Part shown: positions 25,988 to 33,707 of the stretch, one piece after another | Layout of the letters: every line of letters begins with the position of its first letter | How positions within the stretch are numbered: position 1 is the first letter of the stretch | Source: an uncultured Verrucomicrobiota bacterium | GTDB taxonomy: Bacteria > Verrucomicrobiota > Kiritimatiellia > SS1-B-03-39 > UBA6053 | Reading direction: 5' to 3' | DNA: 64,000 nucleotides | Assembly: GCA_937127435.1 (NCBI GenBank) | Contig: CAKZLZ010000124.1 | Span: 28,602-92,601 of the forward strand | Notes under the pieces: generated by a model | Databases searched by the model: none | Told to the model about the DNA's origin: nothing | Seen by the model: the letters and a program-made list of their open reading frames with translations, nothing else | Translations under genes and position numbers: made by a program

Positions 25988-28063
25988 ATGTATCGATTTT
26001 TATATGTCGGTGTGGCTTGCGTGGTGTCAGCCGTATCCGCTCAAACCCTTGAGACCCACACCCTCTCACCCCTGCAGGTGAGCAACCGGGCTTTGCCCGC
26101 ATCCGAAATTTCGTCCACCCTTTCTCTTCCTGAACAACAGCAGGAACTGGGAAAAACTCTTAGCAGCCTCCCCGGCGTTTCCCTGCGGCAACAAGGTGCC
26201 CACGGCGGAGAACCCGTGTTGCGCGGACTCGGCTGGGAACGGGTCACGACCCAATACAATGGACTTTGCCTCTATGGTGCCTGTCCTTCGCGTATGGATC
26301 CTCCCGTCAGTATGTTTAACGCCGACAGCTTGCAATCCGCATTGATCGAATTGGGACCTGCATCCGTCATTCACGGCCCCCTGTCTACGGGTGGACGCAT
26401 CATGCTTTCGGATGAATTGGATTTTGCCGATCCTGGAGAAAAAATCTATGCCGGATCGGCCTTGGCCAGCTACGGGAGCAATGGAAAAAACCGGGCGGGA
26501 TCCATCACCAGCGGTGGCGCCAATGACCACCAGGCCTGGCAGGTCGATTTTGGTGCCGACGAAGCGGAGGATTACACCTCCGGTGATAATCAGAAAATTC
26601 CTGCCGGCGGGAGTTCTCAGGAAGCCTCCGCTCAATTTAAGAGCAAAATCGGTGACGAGTGGACCCTGGACCTGAGTACCCGCTGGATTTATGATCAGGA
26701 TATCATTTATCTTTCCCTCCCCATGGACAGCCGGCATTCCAAGACCAACCTGTATACTGGAAAACTCACCTGGAACCCTGAAGGAAAAGACCTGACCGAA
26801 CTCAGTTTCCGGGCCGGGGCAGGTACCGTGGATCACCTTATGGACAACCGGGAGAAACCCAACCGGATGATGATGCAGGCTTCCACCCCCTCAACCGCAG
26901 ACAGTGTTGACGCGGGAATTTTGGGCAAGTGGGCCTTCAAAGGCGGAGAACTCCGTTCCGGAATCGACGGATCGATTCTCGACCGCGATGCACTCCGGAC
27001 CCGGACAATCACGGCGACAGGTATGACTTTTCAGGATCCCATCTGGCCCGATCTCACCCGTGAGCAAGTTGGCTTTTTCGGTGAATGGGAAGGCGACATA
27101 TCCGACAAGCTCACCTTGCGGGCGGGTGCCCGTTTAGATCAGATCCAATCCGATGCCGGAAAAGCCGACGCCGTGATTGTCCCCGGCCCCGGCATTGGAA
27201 AAACCACGGTCAACGATGCCTGGCAGACCGTAGGAGGTTCTACCAGCGCCGACCCGGCACAGGATGACACGCTGGTTTCCGCAAATCTGGTACTGTCACA
27301 AAACCTGAGTGAAAATTGGTTGGGACAGATCGGATTCAGCCGTACCGAAGCCGGGCCCAATCTGACCCAACGCTATTTGTCCTTTGGACCGGTACCGGGC
27401 GGATACGGAATCGGCACCCCCTCTCTAGATCCCGAAACAAAATACGAGATCGAACTTCGCAGCGAAGGTCAAATCGGGCCCCACCGCTTGGGTTTTGCGG
27501 CCTTCGCATCCCGAATTTATGACTATCTGCTCCCCACCACGGTGGCGATGACAGATGTCAACGGAGACGGAACCGTGGACCGGGTCAAAGGCACCGTAAA
27601 CCAGGATGCGGAAATGTGGGGCCTTGAAGCCTCCTTGCGCATGCAACTGGGACAAGGACTCTCCGTCCCGATGAACCTCGGCTGGGTGCGGGGGCAAACG
27701 ACTGACGGGGACGACCTGCCGGAAATCCCTCCCTTGGAATTCGATGCCGCTCTGCGCTGGGAAGGCTCACAGGAAAGCCGCCCCTATGGAGAGCTGGGCA
27801 TGCGTTTTGCCTACAAGCAAGACCACATCGATCCGGCATTCGGCGAAGACGAAACCCCTTCATTTGCCGTACTTCACCTGCGGGGAGGCATGGAAATCGT
27901 TCCCGGATGGATCATTGAAGCAGGCATAGAGAACCTGTTGGACAGGGAATATCATGAACATCTCACCCGCGAAGCGCTGATGCCCTTAGGCGATCTGGCT
28001 GCCGGGGATGAAGTACCGGCACCCGGCCGGAGTTTCACCTTGAGCACCCGTATCAACTGGTAA
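25988..28063 (+). CDS. TonB-dependent outer-membrane copper receptor, OprC/NosA-like
   Basis: 691 aa from the ATG at 25988, which gives a clean signal peptide (MYRFLYVGVACVVSAVSA-QT). A plug domain (TLSSLPGVSLRQQGAHGGEPVLRGLG) and a beta-barrel ending in FTLSTRINW with a terminal aromatic residue follow. In the plug, C99-PSR-M103 within CPSRMDPP and, in the barrel, H283-L-M285 reproduce the CxxxM and HxM copper ligands known from OprC of Pseudomonas, at a similar spacing (184 versus 180 residues). It probably imports copper. An upstream GTG at 25955 is possible but unlikely. A strong terminator follows. Confidence 0.85.
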   Translation: MYRFLYVGVACVVSAVSAQTLETHTLSPLQVSNRALPASEISSTLSLPEQQQELGKTLSSLPGVSLRQQGAHGGEPVLRGLGWERVTTQYNGLCLYGACPSRMDPPVSMFNADSLQSALIELGPASVIHGPLSTGGRIMLSDELDFADPGEKIYAGSALASYGSNGKNRAGSITSGGANDHQAWQVDFGADEAEDYTSGDNQKIPAGGSSQEASAQFKSKIGDEWTLDLSTRWIYDQDIIYLSLPMDSRHSKTNLYTGKLTWNPEGKDLTELSFRAGAGTVDHLMDNREKPNRMMMQASTPSTADSVDAGILGKWAFKGGELRSGIDGSILDRDALRTRTITATGMTFQDPIWPDLTREQVGFFGEWEGDISDKLTLRAGARLDQIQSDAGKADAVIVPGPGIGKTTVNDAWQTVGGSTSADPAQDDTLVSANLVLSQNLSENWLGQIGFSRTEAGPNLTQRYLSFGPVPGGYGIGTPSLDPETKYEIELRSEGQIGPHRLGFAAFASRIYDYLLPTTVAMTDVNGDGTVDRVKGTVNQDAEMWGLEASLRMQLGQGLSVPMNLGWVRGQTTDGDDLPEIPPLEFDAALRWEGSQESRPYGELGMRFAYKQDHIDPAFGEDETPSFAVLHLRGGMEIVPGWIIEAGIENLLDREYHEHLTREALMPLGDLAAGDEVPAPGRSFTLSTRINW

Positions 28064-28081
28064 AATACCCCCCAAACCAGC

Positions 28082-28130
28082 AGAACCCCCGTTTTTTTTC
28101 GGTTGCGAAAGAGAACGGGGGTTCTTTTTT
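28082..28130 (+). terminator. terminator of the TonB receptor gene
   Basis: Perfect 12-bp stem AGAACCCCCGTT / AACGGGGGTTCT (28082-28093 and 28114-28125) followed by TTTTT. Its loop contains a smaller TTCG / CGAA hairpin. Confidence 0.88.
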
Positions 28131-28184
28131 CAAAATCAATGTTTGATTTTAGTCAAAAACTCCGTATCAACGTCCTTCCTCGGT

Positions 28185-28261
28185 CGGAGCGTGGCTCAGC
28201 CTGGTAGAGCACTTGCCTGGGGGGCAAGGGGTCGCAGGTTCGAATCCTGTCGCTCCGACCA
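28185..28261 (+). tRNA. tRNA-Pro(GGG)
   Basis: 77 nt with CCA encoded. The acceptor stem CGGAGCG pairs with CGCTCCG. The anticodon stem is CTTGC / GCAAG with loop CTGGGGG, giving anticodon GGG. The T-arm is GCAGG-TTCGAAT-CCTGT (last pair G-T). The 3' end of this tRNA is repeated 134 bp downstream as part of a tail element. Confidence 0.95.
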
Positions 28262-28282
28262 TCTTTTTACCCCTGTATACCA

Positions 28283-28398
28283 GCGACAGGAGTCGAACCT
28301 GCGAAGCAGGTCGAAACGAAGCGTAGCGGAGTAAGCGCAATGTATTCCCATTGCGAGTGAAGCGCAGCGAAACGCCAATCCTGTCGCTCCGACCATCT
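28283..28398 (+). mobile_element. tRNA-tail element copy 1 (behind tRNA-Pro)
   Basis: Non-coding element made of several parts. First is an inverted copy of the tRNA T-arm (28283-28302, 19/20 match). It forms hairpin 1, ACCTGC-GAA-GCAGGT (28297-28311). A 26-nt linker beginning TCGAAACGAAGC (28311-28336) follows. Hairpin 2 is CGCAATG-TATTCC-CATTGCG (28336-28355) and hairpin 3 is GCG-AAA-CGC (28367-28375). Last is a perfect 22-bp repeat of the tRNA-Pro 3' end and flank (28377-28398, matching 28243-28264). The linker and the loops of hairpins 2 and 3 recur behind tRNA-Thr at 49656-49777. It resembles a non-autonomous element inserted at the T-loop; no integrase gene fits. Confidence 0.75.
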
Positions 28399-28482
28399 AA
28401 TTCCCGGAATCACCCAAACTCCATTCATCCCAAGAGATTCGAGTTTGTATAACCATTCCCTTCATCCGGTAAATTTTTGCAC

Positions 28483-29901
28483 TTACTGCACAGGAGAGGT
28501 CAATCGCGCAAAGCGGGTCATCAATTTGAAGAGGAACTTTTTGTCGTTCACATCCGCCATGGTCATTTCACGGGAATGGGCGAAGTCATTTTCAAACATC
28601 GCTTCCATTTTTTTGGCAAAGTCCGGATCCGCAATCAGGGATGTGATCTCAAAATTCAAGCGAAAGGAGCGGTTGTCAAAATTCGCTGTACCCACGCCCG
28701 ATACAACATCATCGATCAGCATGGTTTTCTGATGCAAAAATCCGTCGGTGTAACGAAAGACACGGCAACCGGTTTTACTGGCATCTTCAAAGTAGGTAAA
28801 CGCGGCCAGATACACCAGCAGATGATCGGGTTGATCGGGAATCAGAATGCGCACATCCACCCCGCGGAGACCGGCCAACTGCAATGCAGCCACAATGGAG
28901 TCATCCGGCACAAAATAGGGACTGGCAATCCAGATACGTTTCTTTGCGGAATTAATGGCGTGATGGAACATCAGAGCGGCGGATTCCAACTCATCTGCCG
29001 GACTGGTGGGCACCACTAAAACCGCACTGGCACCCTCTGTGATTTCAGGTTTCCAGTTCAGGTCGGATAACATTTCATCTGCCGCCCAATTCCAATCTTC
29101 GCAAAATGCAAGTTGGGCTCCAAGCACTGACGGTCCCTGAATGCGTACATGGGTATCGCGCCAGTGACCGAATTTGGGATCTTTGCCCATATATTCATCG
29201 CCAACATTATGTCCGCCAATCCAGGTGACTTTCCCATCGACCACCACATTTTTCCGGTGGTTGCGGAAGTTAAGCTGAAAGCGGTTCCCTTTCCCTTTCC
29301 GGGTATTAAAAGGCAGGATCTCCGCGCCAGCGCCGATTAAATCATCACGATAGCTCTGCGGCATGGTATGACTCCCGACTTCATCATAAAGCACGTACAC
29401 CCGAACGCCTTCTTTGGCTTTGATTTCCAAGGCCTTTTTCATCCGGCGCCCCAATTCATCATCATTAATGATAAAGAATTGAAACAGGACATAGGCCTTC
29501 GCAGAAGAAATCCCCTCTTCAATACTCTCAAAAGTCGCATCTCCATCCACCAACAAGTCCACTTTGTTCCCTTTCAGAAAAGGCAACTCCGCCAATTTTT
29601 CAGCCGCATGTCCTGCCCCCCCTATTTCTGCTTCATTCAACATATAGGGTTCAAGACCTTGATTAAATTTATCCAATCCCGCCAACACCTCTTCATCTTC
29701 CTGTTTCCGCGCTGCGGAATAACCTTTGAACCGGCTGCGCCCCAACACCCAATACAAAGGGACCGACACGACCGGAAATGTTAACAGGGAAATCCCCCAG
29801 GCAATAGTCCCTTGAGACGTGCGGGTTTTATAGACAGCTTCGATTGCCGACAAAATACCCAAAATATGAAAAACTGTTCCTAAAAATACCAAAAACCACA
29901 T
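28483..29901 (-). CDS. cls: cardiolipin synthase (phospholipase D family)
   Basis: 472 aa from the ATG at 29901, which has the ribosome-binding site GGAGAAAGG. Two N-terminal membrane helices (MWFLVFLGTVFHILGILSAIEAVY and IAWGISLLTFPVVSVPLYWVLG) precede two phospholipase D domains. The HKD motifs are NHRKNVVVDGKVTWIGGHN and LHQKTMLIDDVVSGVGTANFDNRS. It condenses phosphatidylglycerol to cardiolipin in the inner membrane. The longer open frame to 29994 adds an unlikely basic extension. It stands alone. Confidence 0.92.
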   Translation of the reverse strand: MWFLVFLGTVFHILGILSAIEAVYKTRTSQGTIAWGISLLTFPVVSVPLYWVLGRSRFKGYSAARKQEDEEVLAGLDKFNQGLEPYMLNEAEIGGAGHAAEKLAELPFLKGNKVDLLVDGDATFESIEEGISSAKAYVLFQFFIINDDELGRRMKKALEIKAKEGVRVYVLYDEVGSHTMPQSYRDDLIGAGAEILPFNTRKGKGNRFQLNFRNHRKNVVVDGKVTWIGGHNVGDEYMGKDPKFGHWRDTHVRIQGPSVLGAQLAFCEDWNWAADEMLSDLNWKPEITEGASAVLVVPTSPADELESAALMFHHAINSAKKRIWIASPYFVPDDSIVAALQLAGLRGVDVRILIPDQPDHLLVYLAAFTYFEDASKTGCRVFRYTDGFLHQKTMLIDDVVSGVGTANFDNRSFRLNFEITSLIADPDFAKKMEAMFENDFAHSREMTMADVNDKKFLFKLMTRFARLTSPVQ

Positions 29902-30196
29902 AACCTTTCTCCTGATCGATTTACAAAAAACATCACCAGTTTTTATAAAAAACCGACACCGGAGAATCCAGTATCGGCTGAATGATCTTTTCACTCTATC
30001 AGATTAAATCATCCAGTTAAATGTCTAGTACAGACCATCTTCGCTTCCAAACCACCCAAATATACATCGCACCCTACACCCGGATGCTACTGAAGCTCCA
30101 GTAAATATCTGCAGTGTGAGAGGTTGAAGGTCCGCATCGGTCCATCGAGAGTTTCCCTGTCAGTCCTTCCCCTGAAATCCGGATATTCACTCCCCC

Positions 30197-31390
30197 TCAG
30201 TTACAGACACAGGCCCGCAGCTCCACCTGTTTTCTTTTTTCAAATCGTGCGACAAACACTGCGGCCAAAAGACTCGTCGTCAAAAATACAAAGGCTGAAT
30301 AGGCAAAGAGCATCTCCGGCCCCTGTCCTTTCATAAGGCTTGCGTTGAGGGCGGTGCCACAGGCCCCGCCCAAAAACAGATTAAACCCGGACATGGACAT
30401 TACCGTCCCTTTAATTTCAGGATGTTTTTCGATGATGGTGGCCACCAGAGTGGATTGCAAAAGTACAAAGGACATTCCGAATCCCAACAAGCCCACAAGC
30501 ATAAAACCTATCGGCAAGCCTGCGGATAAAAGAAGCATCGAAAAAAATCCAAGAAAACCGGTAATCACTAAAAATACATTTTTCGTTTTACGTCTTAACT
30601 TTGGCGCCAAGCGTCCTCCGGCTACGGTCCCTACTCCGAAAACGGAAAGGATCAGACCGACCGTAAGTACAGTATACGATGTCGACTGTTGAATTAAAAT
30701 ACCGGAATAAGTGAAGGTCCCGAACACACTAAACCCTACCCCGAAAATCAAAAAAGTAAGCCGCATGAAGCGTGGGTTGCTCCAAACCCTCCGGTAGGCG
30801 GCCAGAGAAGAAATTTTCTGCTCCGACGGTTGATCTTTTTTCAACAACCGCGTCATCAGCAACGCCAAAATCAGTTCCGCGATCCCATAAACCAAATACA
30901 CAAAACGCCAGGAACCCAAATATGCAAAAGCCCCTCCGATGGCCGTGGCGGTCGCGGCACCCAGAAAAGCCATCCCCATGGTCTTGGCAATCGCAACCTG
31001 CCGGTCTTCCGCTTCAAATGCATCCCCAATCAATGCAAAGGCCACTGGAAATATTCCCGCTCCGAACATACCGTTCATGGCACGGAAAAATACCAGCGAA
31101 GACAGGTTGAAAGCGAAAGCACCCAATATACTGAAAACCGCTGTTCCCAGAGAAGCGGCAATAAACACCTTCACTTTTCCAAAGCGGTCGGACAAAGGCC
31201 CGAATACCAGCGTAAAAATGCCAAAGGAGAGCATATAAGCAATTACCGACCAGGCGGCGCGGCTTAAAGTGAGATTCAAATCCGAAGCAATATCACTCAG
31301 TAAAGATGCCGCCGCATAATTGTCCCCGTTGGCCAGAAACAACATCAGACCTAACACCCATAACATTTTTATCTTATCCGGATTTTTCAT
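30197..31390 (-). CDS. MFS transporter
   Basis: 397 aa with about twelve membrane helices. The loop 2-3 signature GPLSDRFGKVKVF (MFS motif A, GxxxDRxGRR type) is clear, and RAMNGMFGAGIFPVAFALIGDAF fits helix 4. It is a drug/metabolite efflux-type member of the major facilitator superfamily. It is the last gene of the four-gene minus-strand operon that starts at 33544 and faces the TetR gene, so efflux of a compound handled by that operon is plausible. Confidence 0.85.
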   Translation of the reverse strand: MKNPDKIKMLWVLGLMLFLANGDNYAAASLLSDIASDLNLTLSRAAWSVIAYMLSFGIFTLVFGPLSDRFGKVKVFIAASLGTAVFSILGAFAFNLSSLVFFRAMNGMFGAGIFPVAFALIGDAFEAEDRQVAIAKTMGMAFLGAATATAIGGAFAYLGSWRFVYLVYGIAELILALLMTRLLKKDQPSEQKISSLAAYRRVWSNPRFMRLTFLIFGVGFSVFGTFTYSGILIQQSTSYTVLTVGLILSVFGVGTVAGGRLAPKLRRKTKNVFLVITGFLGFFSMLLLSAGLPIGFMLVGLLGFGMSFVLLQSTLVATIIEKHPEIKGTVMSMSGFNLFLGGACGTALNASLMKGQGPEMLFAYSAFVFLTTSLLAAVFVARFEKRKQVELRACVCN

Positions 31391-31433
31391 AAAAACTTAG
31401 TACAGGCATGAACTTGCCTTCGTAACCATTGGG

Positions 31434-32102
31434 TCAGGAATTAAGCTGCTTCAAAGCGTCAACAATTTCAGAAGGTTCGGCACGATTTCGATAATCCGCA
31501 TCTAAAAATGCATACACGACCTTGCCTTCACGGTTGATAACATAGGTGGCGGCCAAAGGGAGTTCATTTGAATCATTTCCATTGTGGGACGCCATAGAGA
31601 ACTTCTCTTCATAAATCGAAGCCACCCCCTCTGTAAGCTTGTAAACGATCCCGTACTCACGGGCGACGTGGTTGTTGAGATCGCTGAGAACTTCGAATTC
31701 CAATTCGGATTTTTCCCTGGTCGATAAAGATTGATCCGGCTTTTCAGGGCTCAGGGCCATCAAAGAGGCACCCTCGGCTTGAAACGCCGGTAATTTTTCC
31801 TGCAGGGCCCGCAAAGTCAAATTGCAATAAGGACACCAGCCTCCCCGGTACCAGGTGAGAACCACCGGTCCATGTTTAAGCGCATCAGATAAGCGTACGC
31901 ATTCACCGGCAGCATTTTTCAGTTCAAAATCCGGTGCGGATGCGCCCACCTGTTTTGCCCTTTTCACCACGCCACTTTCCGCCACCGCTTGAATTCCTTC
32001 TGCATAGGTGACCTTCATCCCTTCCGGAGCACTTTCATTAAAGGTTTGTTTCCGGTGATCGAGCTGTTGCTTTAGGGCTGTATTTGTATGTTCATTCTTC
32101 AT
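31434..32102 (-). CDS. peroxiredoxin-like (AhpC/TSA family) protein
   Basis: 222 aa with a thioredoxin-like fold. The segment GPVVLTWYRGGWCPYCNLTLRALQ carries a WCPYC active site in place of the usual single peroxidatic cysteine context (TxxC), as in redoxin family members. Further blocks are SLMALSPEKPDQSLSTREKSELEFEVLSD and YVINREGKVVYAFLDADYRNRAEPSEI. It probably reduces peroxides or acts as a thiol oxidoreductase. It is second-last in the operon regulated from the 33.6-kb promoter region. Confidence 0.82.
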   Translation of the reverse strand: MKNEHTNTALKQQLDHRKQTFNESAPEGMKVTYAEGIQAVAESGVVKRAKQVGASAPDFELKNAAGECVRLSDALKHGPVVLTWYRGGWCPYCNLTLRALQEKLPAFQAEGASLMALSPEKPDQSLSTREKSELEFEVLSDLNNHVAREYGIVYKLTEGVASIYEEKFSMASHNGNDSNELPLAATYVINREGKVVYAFLDADYRNRAEPSEIVDALKQLNS

Positions 32103-32189
32103 AATTAATTCCTGTACTTATTAAATATTCCCAATCCGGACAGCGCGTTTTGCGGTGAGGGCTGTGTCATGGAAAGAGCTCCAATATTT

Positions 32190-32993
32190 TTAATCTTTGA
32201 TGGTTTCATTTTGGAGAAGCTTCACCAGTTCCAACAAATCTTCTACAACATAATCCGGACGGGCAATATTCGGATAAAGGGTTTTCCCGGGACGGGCAAC
32301 AAAAGCGGTCTGCAGGCCGACATTTTTGGCACCGGCCAAATCCCAGGCATGGGCGGCAACCATGAGCACCTCTTCCGGCTTCAGATTCAGATCCTCCAAC
32401 ACCTTGCCGTAGGTGTCCGGGTGCGGTTTGTATTTCTTGAGGGATTCGATCGTATAAACTTTGTCAAACAATTCGATTAATCCGGCCTTGGTCAGTTGGG
32501 AGGTTACCCCCGCATCATTCGAGTTGGTCAAGGTAACCATTTGAAAGCGTCCGTCTTCCCTCAAGGCCGTCAGGCCGGCCAATACATCCGCGTGGGCCGG
32601 TAAAGAACGCAAAGGAGGAAGAATCACCTCGCGGGCATCCTCAAGGGTCATTTCAATGCCCTGGGTTTCGGCCACCATCACCAGTGCGGCGGTACCAATT
32701 TCCCCGAAGCTATGATAGGAACCGCTCAAGGTTTCCACCAGGGAATAATGTAACATGGTCGAGAACCACAAAGGCAACAGGTCTTCCCGTCCGCCAAGGG
32801 CCTCTCCCACAGAAACTTTGAGGGGTGCAAGGCTGAGCAAGGTTTCATTTACATCAAAAATGATGGCTTTAGGTGCAGGCATAGCCGCCTCCATATTGGG
32901 TTGAACAATTTGGGCGCTAAGGCCCGTTGAGAATAGGATTGTAGCGGAAAACCGTGCGGCCGTGCGTAAGTATTTTGAACAGAAATTTCTCAT
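32190..32993 (-). CDS. haloacid dehalogenase type II-like HAD hydrolase, with signal peptide
   Basis: About 267 aa from the ATG at 32993, which overlaps the stop of the upstream gene by 4 bp. The core matches L-2-haloacid dehalogenases: IIFDVNETLL with the nucleophilic Asp, the VTLTNSN motif with Thr/Ser-Asn, KYKPHPDTYGKVLEDLNL with the conserved Lys, and MVAAHAWDLAGAKNVGLQTAFV with the acidic end motif. Unusually, a hydrophobic leader (FSATILFSTGLSA-Q) precedes the HAD core, which suggests a periplasmic enzyme. An internal start at MEAAMPAPK would give a cytosolic form. Confidence 0.85.
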   Translation of the reverse strand: MRNFCSKYLRTAARFSATILFSTGLSAQIVQPNMEAAMPAPKAIIFDVNETLLSLAPLKVSVGEALGGREDLLPLWFSTMLHYSLVETLSGSYHSFGEIGTAALVMVAETQGIEMTLEDAREVILPPLRSLPAHADVLAGLTALREDGRFQMVTLTNSNDAGVTSQLTKAGLIELFDKVYTIESLKKYKPHPDTYGKVLEDLNLKPEEVLMVAAHAWDLAGAKNVGLQTAFVARPGKTLYPNIARPDYVVEDLLELVKLLQNETIKD

Positions 32994-33544
32994 GATACTT
33001 TCTCCCACACGAAAGGCTGAAAAGGTGCATCCAGGGGGGTGTCAGCCAAATGGTTGACATAATTGCTCATGATTTTCTGGGACAGGATCAGCACGATTTC
33101 CAAGAGCTGGCGGTTTTCGTAACCTGCAGCATAAAATTTTTCCACGTCCTCATCGGCAAGCACGCCGCGGTTCCGTCCCATCAGCAATGCCGTTTCATGC
33201 AAAACCTGCAATTTTTCCGTGGGGAGTTTGCTGCGGCTGCGCAGTGCCCCGGTGATGGCCGGATCAACCTTCATCATGTTGGCGATCACGGTATGGGCCG
33301 GCACACAGTAATGGCAGGCATGCTCCACATTAAAGGTTTGCCAGACTACGGTCACCTCTTCATCCGAAAAGGAAGTTTCCTGCGCCAGGGCATGGATCTT
33401 TTGATAGCCCTCCAACAACGCAGGGGATTCTGCCATCACTCCGTGCAGGTTGGCAATCATGCCTGTTTCTTTCAGGGATTTTTCTAAAATGGGTTTACTG
33501 CCTTTAGGGGCGCTTTCGAGGTTATGAATTTTAAAGGGGTTCAT
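32990..33544 (-). CDS. carboxymuconolactone decarboxylase / AhpD-like protein
   Basis: 184 aa. The segment EHACHYCVPAHTVIANMM holds the AhpD-type CxxC with a following His, the redox/proton-relay motif of alkylhydroperoxidase D-like proteins (PF02627). It is the first gene of a minus-strand operon (this gene, HAD hydrolase, peroxiredoxin-like protein, MFS transporter) and its 5' region contains two operator palindromes shared with the divergent TetR gene. Together the genes suggest an inducible response to a reactive or halogenated compound. Confidence 0.85.
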   Translation of the reverse strand: MNPFKIHNLESAPKGSKPILEKSLKETGMIANLHGVMAESPALLEGYQKIHALAQETSFSDEEVTVVWQTFNVEHACHYCVPAHTVIANMMKVDPAITGALRSRSKLPTEKLQVLHETALLMGRNRGVLADEDVEKFYAAGYENRQLLEIVLILSQKIMSNYVNHLADTPLDAPFQPFVWEKVS

Positions 33545-33614
33545 GGTTTCTCCTATGGTTTTATTTTCGATTTTACCCGAAACCTTTCGTTCCGGATTCA
33601 GAACCTATTGCATG

Positions 33615-33630
33615 TTGAACGATTATTCAA
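33615..33630. promoter_or_regulatory. TetR operator, site 1
   Basis: TTGAACGATTATTCAA, a 16-bp imperfect palindrome with outer arms TTGAA / TTCAA in the intergenic region shared by the AhpD-like operon and the TetR gene. A near copy lies 24 bp downstream. Confidence 0.7.
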
Positions 33631-33638
33631 ATAATATT

Positions 33639-33654
33639 TTGAATGACTATTCAA
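33639..33654. promoter_or_regulatory. TetR operator, site 2, overlapping the tetR-family promoter
   Basis: TTGAATGACTATTCAA, 14 of 16 bases equal to site 1. Its first six bases also serve as a plausible -35 box for the regulator gene, with TGTATA (33663-33668) as -10 at 18-bp spacing. Binding here would therefore block the regulator's own promoter. Confidence 0.7.
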
Positions 33655-33707
33655 AATAAAGCTGTATAGTAGAGTTCAGTCAGTAAAACAACGACCCAGG
33701 AATCCCC

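Noticed and set aside
28143-28334. Open frame crossing tRNA-Pro and its tail
   Set aside because: It is an accidental frame over a tRNA and a structured repeat, with no protein character.
28283-28398. Classic integrative island attachment site pair
   Set aside because: The tRNA 3' repeats are only 134 bp apart with no integrase or cargo between them, and another locus has the same core, so a small element explains it better.
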